Positions 1-8,300 of a stretch of 64,000 nucleotides of DNA are shown piece by piece; position 1 is the stretch's first letter; the number at the start of each line of letters is the position of its first letter. The position numbers and the translations under genes are program-made. The notes below the pieces were generated by a model. It saw only the letters and a program-made list of their open reading frames with translations. It searched no databases and was not told the origin of the DNA. Source of the DNA: Alphaproteobacteria bacterium (lineage in GTDB: Bacteria > Pseudomonadota > Alphaproteobacteria > Reyranellales > Reyranellaceae); NCBI GenBank assembly GCA_019635875.1, contig JAHBYP010000005.1:372001-436000 (forward strand), written 5' to 3'.

Positions 1-490
1 CGCAGCCCAGCGCGAAGGCGCCCATCCAGGGATGCAGCATGAAGATCACGAAGACATAGACCGGCGCCCATGGCAGGTCGAACAGGGCGCTGATGCCCTG
101 GCCCGACAGGAACAGCCTGAAGGTGTCGAAATCGCGCAACGGCTGGCTACCGGCGACGTCGCCCCGGCTGGCGGTGGCGAAGGTGGCGGCCATCACCCGG
201 CCGCCCAGCACCCGGTCGAGCCGGATGCCGGCGCGCGCCAGGATGCGGGCGCGTACCCAGTCGAGGCCGGCCATGGTGATGAAGGCGACCAGCAGGGCGA
301 TGGTCAGCATCGCCAGCGTGCTCTTGCTCGAACTCGAGATCACCCGGTCGTAGACCTGGAGCATGTAAAGCGGCGCGGCGAGGTAGAGCAGGTTGATGCC
401 GAGGCTGAAGATGCCCGCGGTCAGGAAGTGACGCCGGCAGAGCTGAAGCGCGCGGGCCAGCTCGTCGGTCTTCTTGGACTTGCGACTCAT
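1..490 (-). CDS. Type I secretion system permease/ATPase, N-terminal part (runs off the window)
   Basis: The minus-strand frame opens at the ATG at 490 (MSRKSKKTDELARALQLCRR) and stays open for 163 codons to the window edge. It has no upstream-strand competitor. The visible part is the N-terminal transmembrane domain of a PrtD/AprD/HasD-type ABC exporter: a short basic cytosolic start, the diagnostic LYLAAPLYMLQVYDRV segment near residue 40, a second hydrophobic helix (TLAMLTIALLVAFITMAGL), and the GSQPLRDFDTFRLFLSG stretch common in this family. Such exporters act in the inner membrane with a membrane-fusion protein and TolC to move unfolded RTX proteins out of the cell using a C-terminal signal. 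The nucleotide-binding half lies outside the window. The RTX protease at 3979 and the acidic protein at 2406 are natural candidate substrates; that link is inferred from position. Confidence 0.88.
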   Translation of the reverse strand, partial: MSRKSKKTDELARALQLCRRHFLTAGIFSLGINLLYLAAPLYMLQVYDRVISSSSKSTLAMLTIALLVAFITMAGLDWVRARILARAGIRLDRVLGGRVMAATFATASRGDVAGSQPLRDFDTFRLFLSGQGISALFDLPWAPVYVFVIFMLHPWMGAFALGC

Positions 491-707
491 TCTCTCCGCC
501 GGCGGCAGATGCCGCACAATGGCTGCCTAATGACCCAAAATAATCTGGCAAGTACATAGCACGCCAACGAAACTTGATCCAGATGGCAATGGGCAACAGC
601 TCGAATACGGACCAGTTTGAATGCACCTGCAAGCTTGGGCGTTCTGTTCGAATCGCCAGCCCTGCGGCGAATCAAGCCGTATTCGCAATCAACTGCAGCC
701 ACCCCTA

Positions 708-2264
708 TTAGATCACGCCCAGCATGCGCCAGCGTGGCAATCTTGTTGTTCTGAACTCGCATACAAACCCCGCGAGTGCCTTTACGTTTTCGGGGTTGTT
801 CTCGACAGGACGACCGTCCCGCATGAATGATTGGCCCGACCGGCCGATACGATCCATGGCCGCCTGAGCGATCGCGAGTTCGTCGCCGGCAAGTGCGTCA
901 GCCAGTAATGGAACGAGGATGCGTTCGGCCTGACTGGCCGGGATTGCTGAACCGAGAACCGGCGAGGCCAAGTAACGATGCGTGTCGGCTGACATCGATA
1001 GGTCCATGACAATGTCATTCAGGCGTAGGGCAACAGACCTGTCGATCAACGTAACACCGGACCGTGCCGGACGGATTAACTTGTTGTGAACTAGCAATTC
1101 TACCAGTGTCCTTGCGCGCTCCTCCTTCAAGCCCAAATTTGTGGCCGCGTCTATCAAGGTGGCACCGTGTACCACTTTACCCTCGACACATCGACACATG
1201 GCATCGAGGACTCTTCCAGGCGGACGAATCTCTCCCAGAGGAGTTTTCAAGGACGTGGGCATTTCAACAACATGGGGCATCAACGCAAATGGCCAGTCCC
1301 TCAGTCGTTGCCGTTGCTGCTGGGGGGTCAACGCTTGCGGTGCCTTGACGTAGACATCTCGGCGAAACTCTTTGCCAGCGATGAAATCCTTCAGCAGTTC
1401 ACGCATTGCCGCATCAGGCGCAGCACTTACTGTGTCGCGTAAGTCCTTGGGAACGCAAAGCTCAACTCGATTTTCACCGACGGCGGCAGAAGCGACATAT
1501 CGGAGCCCAGCTTGGGCCAGGCTGGCGATTACATCCGATACATATAACGGTTGCCACCCCGCGTTCAGAAACTCGTGCACAATATAGCGCCTGTCCCGTC
1601 CCCCCAAGTGGGACAGGTACTTCTTCGACAGTGCGCCGTGCTTCGCTACCTTGCCGTCCGATTTGTCAATTAGCAGTTCCAGTAGCGGCATCGCATTCTC
1701 AATTCGCGCGATGCTATCTCCCTGGCTTCGGCGGGCGGCCTCGAACAGCAGCTTCTGTGTCGGAAGTACACGTGTCCAGCCAGGCATCACGTTGTAGCTG
1801 ATGAATGCCACCCCACCCGAAACCAGCTTCGTCGCCAGAAAATCGTGGATCTCCTCTCGCACCTCCGCGGAGACCCAGCTATAGACACCGTGCAGAGTAA
1901 GAATATCGAAGGCCTCAAGCCCAGCATCGCCTGAACGCGCAGCGTCGTCAAAACTCAACTCATAGAATAGGAGGTTCTCAAGGCCGGCGCGCTTCGCCAG
2001 CGACCGCGCTTCGTCCACGTGTGCTGGACTAAAGTCGACGCCGACAAAATCCATATCTGGATTGGCAGCGGCGAGAAGGATCGTGCTGTAGCCGCGGCCA
2101 CATCCGAGTTCGCAGTACCGCAATCTGCGCGCAGTTGACAGACCATCGACCCCTCCGACAAGGCATGCATAGTCGAGAAACGAGGGCGCGAGTTCGGGAT
2201 GAAAGCCGAGCGTGTATATGACGTCGTCAACATAGCCGGACGCGCGCACGCCTGTCTCTGCCAT
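708..2264 (-). CDS. SAM-dependent methyltransferase with methyltransferase regulatory domain
   Basis: This 518-aa cytosolic protein has a class I methyltransferase fold. Motif I is YCELGCGRGYST (about residues 49-60), followed by DFVGVDFSP for the SAM ribose. A middle region (about 215-300, beginning near LSHLGGRDRRYIVHEFLN) resembles the predicted methyltransferase regulatory domain PF10119. The C-terminal third holds a winged-helix-like stretch (RVLDAMCRCVEGKVVHGATLIDAA). This architecture is shared with rickettsial protein-lysine methyltransferases that modify outer-membrane proteins, so a surface or secreted protein substrate is possible, but this is inference. The start at 2264 has GGAG eight bases upstream. 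The gene is co-oriented with the exporter gene downstream and the acidic protein upstream. Base composition is less GC-rich than most of the window, which suggests an accessory block. Confidence 0.85.
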   Translation of the reverse strand: MAETGVRASGYVDDVIYTLGFHPELAPSFLDYACLVGGVDGLSTARRLRYCELGCGRGYSTILLAAANPDMDFVGVDFSPAHVDEARSLAKRAGLENLLFYELSFDDAARSGDAGLEAFDILTLHGVYSWVSAEVREEIHDFLATKLVSGGVAFISYNVMPGWTRVLPTQKLLFEAARRSQGDSIARIENAMPLLELLIDKSDGKVAKHGALSKKYLSHLGGRDRRYIVHEFLNAGWQPLYVSDVIASLAQAGLRYVASAAVGENRVELCVPKDLRDTVSAAPDAAMRELLKDFIAGKEFRRDVYVKAPQALTPQQQRQRLRDWPFALMPHVVEMPTSLKTPLGEIRPPGRVLDAMCRCVEGKVVHGATLIDAATNLGLKEERARTLVELLVHNKLIRPARSGVTLIDRSVALRLNDIVMDLSMSADTHRYLASPVLGSAIPASQAERILVPLLADALAGDELAIAQAAMDRIGRSGQSFMRDGRPVENNPENVKALAGFVCEFRTTRLPRWRMLGVI

Positions 2265-2338
2265 GGCCGCTGCTCCGCCCTCGTCGCAAGCTGGGGAACG
2301 GTGGGTGCTCTCTTGAACGTATTGACCCGATACGCAAA

Positions 2339-2364
2339 CACCCGGCGACTCACGCCGCCGGGTG
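2339..2364 (-). terminator. Hairpin terminator after the acidic protein gene
   Basis: There is a nine-base perfect stem (CACCCGGCG at 2339-2347 paired with CGCCGGGTG at 2356-2364) with an 8-base loop. In the minus direction it is followed by TTTGCG. It lies 42 bp past the stop of the 2406-3278 gene and before the methyltransferase start, so it probably separates their transcripts. The U-tract is short. Confidence 0.5.
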
Positions 2365-2405
2365 CACAGAGAACCACAGTTACCGATTTTTTGCGCTGAC
2401 GACTG

Positions 2406-3278
2406 CTAAACGACCGTGAACGGATCGGCGACGGTCACATCGTGATCTGCGTCCAACTCCTTGTTCTCGACGATCCAGGGATTCCCGAGGTGGGCGAAAG
2501 GATCATCCACGTCGTCCGGATCGTTGTCAAAATCATACCAGACCTCTTGCTGGCCACCCTTGATCGACACACCCTTCAAGTAGGCTGCCAGGTCGTTACC
2601 GTAGTTTGCGTAAATATAAGCTAGGGCATCCTCATACCAGTCATCGAGATCATTGCTCAGGCCGAGAGCCTCGTTGTCGAACTTGACGGTGAACCATCCG
2701 TCGGGGTTGTTGGCACCCTTGTCACCAACGATCCCTTTGATGTCCCGGGCATCCCCATCAGGCACGTCGAAGTAGAAGGTGACGTGAGAAATGCTTGGCG
2801 ACTCCCACTCGGGGAAGTGGTCCGGATCCTCTTCGGTCTCCCCATCGTCGAACACCGGATCCTTGTCGACCAGCTTGATGCTGTCGCCGCCGTTGACGCT
2901 GGTGGCCCGCACACCAAGCGTGCCGCCGCCGGCGACATTGAAGTCGCCGGTGATTCCGAAATCGGCCAGTGAGAACACAGCGACTTCGCCTTCGGAGATG
3001 AAGCTGTTCTTGTCCTCACCCTCCGTGCCAAGGCCGGCGTTGCTCAGCTTCATCATCCCGTCCCAGTCTTCGCCGGAACCGTTCATGTTGAGGGCGTTGT
3101 CCTGCTTGGACAGCTTGACGTCGCTGCCAGCGGAAGAGCCGTCGTCCCACCACAGCGCGTTCAGATCGAACTTCCCCTCCAGGGAGGTCACGGTGAACGT
3201 CCCCGCCTCGGTGTCGTACACGATCGTAAAGTGAAGGCCGGTGCCGGCTTCACCGTATTCCCAGGTCCAGGTAGCCAT
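2406..3278 (-). CDS. Acidic hypothetical protein, candidate type I secretion substrate
   Basis: The gene encodes a 290-aa protein of unknown function. The start is set at the ATG at 3278 (MATWTWEYGEAG) because AGGAG lies eight bases upstream; the longer GTG-started frame would swallow that Shine-Dalgarno site. The sequence is very acidic, with many Asp/Glu/Gly and few Lys/Arg. It has aromatic-rich beta-type segments such as LHFTIVYDTEAGTFTVTSLEG and FYFDVPDGDARDIKG, no cysteine that I noticed, no Sec signal peptide and no membrane span. The C-terminus ends in Asp-Pro-Phe-Thr-Val-Val, a small acidic then hydrophobic ending of the kind seen on type I secretion substrates. With the exporter gene in the same orientation 2 kb away, export is plausible but unproven. 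No named domain is recognised with confidence. Confidence 0.75.
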   Translation of the reverse strand: MATWTWEYGEAGTGLHFTIVYDTEAGTFTVTSLEGKFDLNALWWDDGSSAGSDVKLSKQDNALNMNGSGEDWDGMMKLSNAGLGTEGEDKNSFISEGEVAVFSLADFGITGDFNVAGGGTLGVRATSVNGGDSIKLVDKDPVFDDGETEEDPDHFPEWESPSISHVTFYFDVPDGDARDIKGIVGDKGANNPDGWFTVKFDNEALGLSNDLDDWYEDALAYIYANYGNDLAAYLKGVSIKGGQQEVWYDFDNDPDDVDDPFAHLGNPWIVENKELDADHDVTVADPFTVV

Positions 3279-3530
3279 TCCCCACTCTCCTATGTTCACG
3301 CACGGAGCAGATGGACAATTCCATCACGACAGTGCGGATGCCGTGCCATCCCCCGCCGACACGCCCCGGCGCGTCATGACGCCAACGGCGAACCCAACCC
3401 ATTGCCCTTATTGCCGCTCTCTCTCCCAGAGCTCCCCGGGGCGAACCACGCCCCTCGAGTGCCGATCTTCCATGGCCTGAAGAACAGAAAAGTGTGCACT
3501 CTCTTTTTAGCCTGCGAGTTATCCCAGAAG

Positions 3531-3559
3531 TTGTCCACTGCATTGTTTTCATTGGACAA
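3531..3559. promoter_or_regulatory. Inverted repeat TTGTCCA-N15-TGGACAA, possible operator
   Basis: A perfect 7-base inverted repeat (3531-3537 and 3553-3559) is separated by an AT-rich 15-base spacer, in the 700-bp divergent region between the acidic protein gene and the RTX protease. Two-turn spacing of half-sites fits a dimeric regulator. It could equally be chance; no promoter can be tied to it with certainty. The rest of 3279-3800 holds no convincing gene. Confidence 0.3.
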
Positions 3560-3821
3560 TCATGACTTTAAGCGGTTTCGACACGTCACATGATAGATTC
3601 TTGATCGCGTTGGGAATTACCGGATCGTGAAAAATGAATCGATGTCTGGAGCCGGCTCTCCATGTAGCTGACCCGATCCTTACCAAAAGCGTTCTTGGTC
3701 GATACCCCCATTGGGTATAGCCATTGCGCCGGCTTCACCCCGGGAATGACCACTGCCGCATCGCCGATGCGAGATCGCACCAAACTGGCTCAGATCGCGG
3801 ATGCCGCGGACAAATATTCAA

Positions 3822-3856
3822 TTGACCTAATGTTTCAGGTCTTTTATATAAGACCT
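3822..3856 (+). promoter_or_regulatory. Sigma-70-like promoter with overlapping operator hairpin for the RTX protease
   Basis: TTGACC (3822-3827), a 17-base spacer, then TATATA (3845-3850) form a near-consensus promoter in the most AT-rich stretch of the window. Overlaid on it are three half-sites: GACCT at 3824, AGGTCTT at 3837-3843 and AAGACCT at 3850-3856. The last two form a 7-bp stem around the -10 box. A repressor bound here would block RNA polymerase directly. The inferred leader to the ATG at 3979 is about 120 nt. Confidence 0.6.
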
Positions 3857-3978
3857 ATTATTCTTTAGTTATTTTACCAAATTCATTCTTCTGCCGGTTG
3901 TCATCGGCGCGCCCTTCTCGAAGTTCGCGAGAAAATATCTGTGCGCTCCTGGTGTGGCCGGGAACATGGGAATATTTC

Positions 3979-6438
3979 ATGCGCAATGCCGCTCCCCGGT
4001 CTTCGGCTGCCTTCGATCGCGACTTATTTCAGAACCCCTTCGACAACCTGCCCTGGCTCACCGGCGATGATGTGGCACCGGGCCTCGAAGCCAAGGGCGG
4101 CAATACGGACGGGTCGACAAAGGGCGGCGGCTCCGACTCTCCGACCAAGGGCAAGAAGGGTGGCGGCGACACATCCGGCGGCACCGACACGTCGACGGGT
4201 GGTTCGACGGGCGGAGATACGTCGGGCGGCGGCACGACCGGCGGCGGCACCTCCGGCGGCACGTCGGGCGGCACGTCATCCGGCGGCGGCTGGGATCTCG
4301 CCCCGCCCACCGGCGACAGCGCCCTGCCCACCGATACTTACTTCAAGCAGCAATGGGCGCTCAACAGCACGACCGCCGGCATCAACGTCACCAAGGTGTG
4401 GCAGAACTACACCGGCGAGGGCGTCAAGGTCGGCGTGATCGACACCGGCATCGACTACCTGCACTCCGACCTGGCGCCCAACTACCTGTCGGCGCTCGAC
4501 TATGACACGGTGGGCCGCGACTACGATCCCTACTACGAGCAATCGTCCGAGTACCACGCCACCAACGTCGCCGGCGTCATCGCCGCCGCCAACAACGGCA
4601 CGGGCACTGTCGGCGTCGCCTACGATGCCGGGATCGCCGGCTACCGCGCGATCGGCGGCGGCAGCATCTCCGAGGCGTTCTACCAGGCGCGCATCAACGG
4701 GATGGACGTCGTCAACAACAGCTGGGGCTACTCGACGCCGTTCGCCGACAATTACGGCACGTCGGGTCCGTCGTTCATCCGCGACGCCGTATCGCTGGGC
4801 CGCGACGGCCTGGGCATGAACGTGGTGTTCTCCGCCGGCAACTATCGCTCCTCCGGCGACAACGTGAACTACCACAGCTTCAAGAACAGCCCCTACGTCA
4901 TCACGGTGGCCAGCACCGACAGCTCGGGCAAGGTCGCGTCCTCGAGCTCGCCGGGCGCGGCGATTCTGGTGTCGGCGCCGGGCGTGTCGATCATGACCAC
5001 CGACGTCACCGGCACGGACGGCAAGTCGAGCGGCGATTACGTCACCAATTCCGGCACCTCCTTCGCCGCGCCGCACGTCTCGGGCGTGGTCGCGCTGATG
5101 CTGCAGGCCAACGCCGATCTCGGCTATCGCGACGTGATGGAGATCCTCGCCTACTCGGCGTGCAAGACCGACGCCGCGAGCAGCGGCTGGGCGACCAACG
5201 GCGCCACCACCTGGAACGGCGGCGGCCTGCATTTCAGCCACGATTACGGCTTCGGCCTGGTCGACGCCTTCGCCGCGGTGCGGCTGGCGGAGAGCTGGCA
5301 GGCGCAGTCGACCTACGCCAACCTGGTCACGCTCTCGGCGACCAACGCCACCAAGTCGGCGATCCCTGACGGCTCGGGCAGCCTGAAGAGCACGATCACG
5401 CTCGCCGGCGGGCTGGACATCGACCGCATGGTGGTCGACCTCAACATCACCCACGCCATGGCCAGCGACCTGGTCGTGACCCTGACCTCGCCCAAGGGCA
5501 CCACGGCGACGCTGATCGCGCAGCCCGCCAACGGCGTCGGCGGCGGCATCGTATTCTCGACCACCGCCAACAATTTCTGGGGCGAGGATACCGCGGGCAA
5601 CTGGACGCTGACGGTGACCGACAAGGTCGTCGGCAACACCGGCACGCTCAATTCGTGGACCCTGAAGGCGCTGGGCGATTCGGCCGACGCGCCCAACGTC
5701 TATATCTACACCGACGAGTTCGCGACCATCACCGGCGCCACGCGCTTCGTGCTGAACGACAGCAGCGGCACGGCGATGATCAACACCGCGGCGGTCACCA
5801 GCAACTCGACGATCGACCTCCATGCCGGCGCCACCAGCACGATCGCCGGCCGCGCCGTGCAGATCGGCGCCGACACGGTGATCAAGAGCGTGTGGGCCGG
5901 CGACGGCAACGACCTGATCATCGGCAACGATTACGGCAACACCATCCAGAGCGGCCGCGGCAACGACACGATCAAGGGCGGCGCCGGCAACGACAACCTG
6001 CATGGCGGGCCGGGCGACGACGCAATCTACGGCGGCGCCGGGCACGACTTCCTGTGGGGCGAGGCCGGCAACGACCAGCTGTTCGGCGGCGCCGGCAGCG
6101 ATCGCCTCGCCGGCGGCGTCGATGGCGGCACCTGGCGCTACGACCCGGCCGACCTGAACTTCGCCGGCCTGATCGTCGGCGACCGGCTGAGCGGCGGGGC
6201 CGATGCCGACATCTTCTTCTACGGCTTCGGCGACGGCGTCGACCTGGTGCTCGACTTCACGCGCGGCCTCGACATGTTCGAGATCCAGGGCTACGCGGCC
6301 GATCAGGTGCGCTTCCTGGGCGGCATCGACTACACCGTCATCGGCTTCGTCGACGCCTCGGGCAACTGGCTCGACAATGCCGCCATCCAGGTGATGACGA
6401 TCACCGATCTCAGCTTCGCCGACCTGCGCTTCGTCTAG
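3979..6438 (+). CDS. Secreted subtilisin-family (S8) serine protease with P-domain and RTX repeats
   Basis: The product is an 819-aa extracellular protease. The start is placed at ATG 3979 (MRNAAPRSSAAFDRDLF), with GGGA upstream, rather than the TTG at 3898. After a short N-terminus comes a Gly/Ser/Thr-rich linker of about 65 residues, then the S8 catalytic domain: Asp155 in GVIDTGID, His193 in SEYHATNVAG, oxyanion Asn288 in SAGN and Ser361 in GTSFAAPHVSG. A proprotein-convertase P-like domain follows (about 455-560, containing SDLVVTLTSPKGT). Calcium-binding RTX nonapeptides occupy about 640-715 (GGAGNDNLHGGPGDD and similar). The C-terminal 80 residues lack repeats and probably carry the secretion signal. 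There is no Sec signal peptide, which fits type I export by the transporter encoded at 1-490. It probably acts as a nutrient-releasing or processing protease outside the cell; the substrate is unknown. Confidence 0.93.
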   Translation: MRNAAPRSSAAFDRDLFQNPFDNLPWLTGDDVAPGLEAKGGNTDGSTKGGGSDSPTKGKKGGGDTSGGTDTSTGGSTGGDTSGGGTTGGGTSGGTSGGTSSGGGWDLAPPTGDSALPTDTYFKQQWALNSTTAGINVTKVWQNYTGEGVKVGVIDTGIDYLHSDLAPNYLSALDYDTVGRDYDPYYEQSSEYHATNVAGVIAAANNGTGTVGVAYDAGIAGYRAIGGGSISEAFYQARINGMDVVNNSWGYSTPFADNYGTSGPSFIRDAVSLGRDGLGMNVVFSAGNYRSSGDNVNYHSFKNSPYVITVASTDSSGKVASSSSPGAAILVSAPGVSIMTTDVTGTDGKSSGDYVTNSGTSFAAPHVSGVVALMLQANADLGYRDVMEILAYSACKTDAASSGWATNGATTWNGGGLHFSHDYGFGLVDAFAAVRLAESWQAQSTYANLVTLSATNATKSAIPDGSGSLKSTITLAGGLDIDRMVVDLNITHAMASDLVVTLTSPKGTTATLIAQPANGVGGGIVFSTTANNFWGEDTAGNWTLTVTDKVVGNTGTLNSWTLKALGDSADAPNVYIYTDEFATITGATRFVLNDSSGTAMINTAAVTSNSTIDLHAGATSTIAGRAVQIGADTVIKSVWAGDGNDLIIGNDYGNTIQSGRGNDTIKGGAGNDNLHGGPGDDAIYGGAGHDFLWGEAGNDQLFGGAGSDRLAGGVDGGTWRYDPADLNFAGLIVGDRLSGGADADIFFYGFGDGVDLVLDFTRGLDMFEIQGYAADQVRFLGGIDYTVIGFVDASGNWLDNAAIQVMTITDLSFADLRFV

Positions 6439-6450
6439 CGGACGCATCCG

Positions 6451-6514
6451 TCATCCCGAGCGCAGCGAGGGATCCAGGCTCAACCCTGGATCCCTCGCTG
6501 CGCTCGGGATGACA
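6451..6514. repeat. Dispersed palindromic repeat, family A (full copy)
   Basis: The two arms TCATCCCGAGCGCAGCGAGG and its complement flank GATCCAGG/CCTGGATC, giving a long imperfect hairpin just after the protease stop. This family recurs at least ten times in the window, almost always between genes, and may serve here as a terminator or mRNA-end stabiliser. Confidence 0.9.
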
Positions 6515-6540
6515 AAGCGGCCAGGGATCGAGCGGTTGAC

Positions 6541-6580
6541 CGGACGCATCCGTCATCCCGAGCGCAGCGAGGGATCCAGG
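6541..6580. repeat. Family A half-copy, direct duplicate of 6440-6478
   Basis: A roughly 40-bp segment beginning CGGACGCATCCGTCATCCCG is repeated from just downstream of the protease stop (6440-6478). It carries only the left arm of family A. This looks like a local tandem duplication followed by loss of the right arm. Confidence 0.75.
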
Positions 6581-6645
6581 GCGGCCAGGGGGGAGCCGGG
6601 CGGTCGGCTGTTCCCACCGCCGCCGGCCGCGACTATCATCGCGCC

Positions 6646-7017
6646 GTGCAGCGCGGACCCTTCAGCACGATGGCGTCGGCGGCATTCGCCGCCGCGGTGC
6701 TCTGCGCCTGCGACGGCGAGGAGCCGGCCGCGGCGCCTCTGCCCGCGGAGAGTTCCTCAGGCCCCATCGGCGCCGATCGCCGCGTGGCCGCCAAGGGCAT
6801 CGCCGTCGACCGCAGCCGGGCGCGCTACGATTCCGACCTCGCCGCCCGGGATGAGACGCGCGGCCTGAACATCGGCGCCTTCGTCGTGAGTCCGTCGCCC
6901 GATCAGCGCCGCCCCGAGCCGCCCGAACGCCCGCCGGTGCCCGAGCCGATCGCTCCCAGCGCCGCCCAGCCGTCACCGGGCCTCTTCTCCCGGCTGTTCG
7001 GCCCGTCGCGCGACTAG
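6646..7017 (+). CDS. Small putative lipoprotein, Pro-rich, unknown function
   Basis: The ORF encodes 123 aa from the GTG at 6646, or 115 aa from the ATG at 6670; neither has a strong Shine-Dalgarno site. The N-terminus (FAAAVLCACDGEE) looks like a lipoprotein signal peptide with the acylated cysteine followed by Asp-Gly, which in enterobacteria would favour inner-membrane retention. The mature part is hydrophilic, with a central region (GADRRVAAKGIAVDRSRARYDSD) and a Pro-rich tail, ending SRLFGPSRD. No domain is recognised. It is isolated between two copies of repeat family A. Codon use matches the GC-rich surroundings, so it is probably real, but it could be over-predicted. Confidence 0.55.
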   Translation: MQRGPFSTMASAAFAAAVLCACDGEEPAAAPLPAESSSGPIGADRRVAAKGIAVDRSRARYDSDLAARDETRGLNIGAFVVSPSPDQRRPEPPERPPVPEPIAPSAAQPSPGLFSRLFGPSRD

Positions 7018-7023
7018 CGCCCT

Positions 7024-7089
7024 GACATCCCGAGCGCAACGAGGGATCCAGGCGGCTTCCCTGGATCCCTCGCTGCGCTCGGGATGACA
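7024..7089. repeat. Dispersed palindromic repeat, family A
   Basis: A full inverted copy lies between the convergent lipoprotein gene and the FecR-domain gene. The left arm carries one change (CGCAACGAGG). It is placed where a bidirectional terminator would be expected. Confidence 0.88.
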
Positions 7090-7108
7090 GATTGGTCGAC
7101 CAGGCTGA

Positions 7109-8134
7109 TCAGCGGTTGCCGCCACCGCCGCCGGCACCACCGCCGCCGGCACCGCCAGCTCCACCGGCACCACCAGCTCCGCCGGCACCACCAGCTCCGC
7201 CGGCACCGCCAGCACCGCCAGCTCCACCGGCGCCACCAGCGGCTCCGGCTGCTCCACCGCCGCCGTCTGCGCCGGCGCCACCAGTTCCACCATTGCCGGA
7301 TCCGCCGCCGCCGTTGCCGGCGCCATCGCCCTGTCCGCTGTTGGCGCCGCCGTTGCCCGTGCCGGGGCCGCCGCCGCCGGTGTTGCCGCCGCCGGAATCA
7401 TTGGCCGCGTTGCCGTTGCCGTTGCCCGGTCCGCCGGCCGGGCCTCCGGGTGCGGCGGGACCGGGACCGTCGGTGTCCGCCACGGCCGCACTCGACACCG
7501 CGGCCGCAGCCGCGGCCGCCGGCGATGCGTCGCCGTTGGAGTTCGCGGCGGTGACCGAGACCGACACGGTGCAGGTGACGTCGACGGCCAGCGAATAGCC
7601 CGCCTCGGCGACATAGGCGTTGGCCGACGTGCGCGGCGCGTCGCAGGCCCAGACCCGCACGATGCCGCGCTCGACGCGCACCTCGGTCGCGCCGTCGGCC
7701 AGCACCTTGATCGAGAACTCCGTGCCGCGGATGCCGATCGTCGCCGTCGGCGTGTTGATGCGCACGCCGTCGCGCTGGACGTTGCCCGAGACGAAGCGCA
7801 GCGCGCCCTTGGCGACGCCGAGCACGGCGGTGGCGCGCGCGCCCGGCTTGTATACGTAGTCGTCCAGGGTCAGCCGCGAATCCGGCCCGACCGCCAGCCG
7901 CGAGCCGTCCTGGAAGGCGAGGTCGATGCGGCCCTGCGGCGAGGTCTCGATGACGTCGTTGCTGAACAGCCGGCTGTCGAGCGCGAGCGCGACAGGGCTG
8001 TCCTGCCCCTGCTGTCGGGTTCCCATCGGATCGATCTTGCGCACGCTGGCGATCTGCTGCTGGGCGAGCGCCTCGGCAGAGAACGCAAAGCATGCGGCCG
8101 CGGCCAGCGCCCGGCCCAGCGCACGAATCTTCAT
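7109..8134 (-). CDS. FecR-domain protein with collagen-like glycine-rich C-terminal tail
   Basis: The product is a 341-aa exported protein. The start is at the ATG at 8134 (MKIRALGRALAAAACFAFSAEALAQ), which gives a clean Sec signal peptide cut after AEALA-Q; a longer in-frame extension to 8230 is unlikely. A FecR domain follows at about 45-150: PQGRIDLAFQDGSRLAVGPDS, then LRFVSGNVQRDGVRINTPTATIGIRGTEF, the classic TPTATIGIRGTE segment. After a Cys-containing beta region and an Ala-rich linker, the last 120 residues are almost only Gly, Ala, Asn and Asp, ending in GGAGGAGGA-type tripeptides. FecR domains in periplasmic or surface proteins often sense or bind polymers; this copy has no sigma factor beside it, so a structural or surface role is as likely as signalling. 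Confidence 0.82.
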   Translation of the reverse strand: MKIRALGRALAAAACFAFSAEALAQQQIASVRKIDPMGTRQQGQDSPVALALDSRLFSNDVIETSPQGRIDLAFQDGSRLAVGPDSRLTLDDYVYKPGARATAVLGVAKGALRFVSGNVQRDGVRINTPTATIGIRGTEFSIKVLADGATEVRVERGIVRVWACDAPRTSANAYVAEAGYSLAVDVTCTVSVSVTAANSNGDASPAAAAAAAVSSAAVADTDGPGPAAPGGPAGGPGNGNGNAANDSGGGNTGGGGPGTGNGGANSGQGDGAGNGGGGSGNGGTGGAGADGGGGAAGAAGGAGGAGGAGGAGGAGGAGGAGGAGGAGGAGGGGAGGGGGNR

Positions 8135-8300
8135 CGCCAACCCCCGTACACGCCTGCGGCGCGCACCCGTCGGGTGCACGCATTCCAACCGCAGATATGT
8201 CCCTGACCCTGGCGCCCTCGACCTTCCCAATCGACGGCGTCTGTCCTGTGGATAGATTATCGCTTATTTCAGCGAGAACGACAATTGCTATCAGCGCATG

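Noticed and set aside
147-632. A 161-codon minus-strand frame overlapping the exporter gene
   Set aside because: It is out of phase with the exporter frame, Arg/His-rich, and shows no recognisable domain; the exporter frame starting at 490 explains the region.
3231-3593. A 120-codon plus-strand frame in the divergent region before the protease
   Set aside because: It has Arg/His/Pro-rich composition, no ribosome site and no domain, and it overlaps the opposite-strand start of the acidic protein gene.
4276-6447. A 723-codon open frame on the minus strand opposite the RTX protease
   Set aside because: It is composed of Val/Ala/Asp/Arg/Gly-rich low-complexity sequence, as expected antisense to GC-rich codons; the plus strand carries clear catalytic motifs.
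7084-7598. Pro/Ala-rich plus-strand frames opposite the Gly-rich tail of the FecR protein
   Set aside because: They are the direct antisense of the GGA/GGT repeats; the minus strand has the signal peptide and FecR domain.
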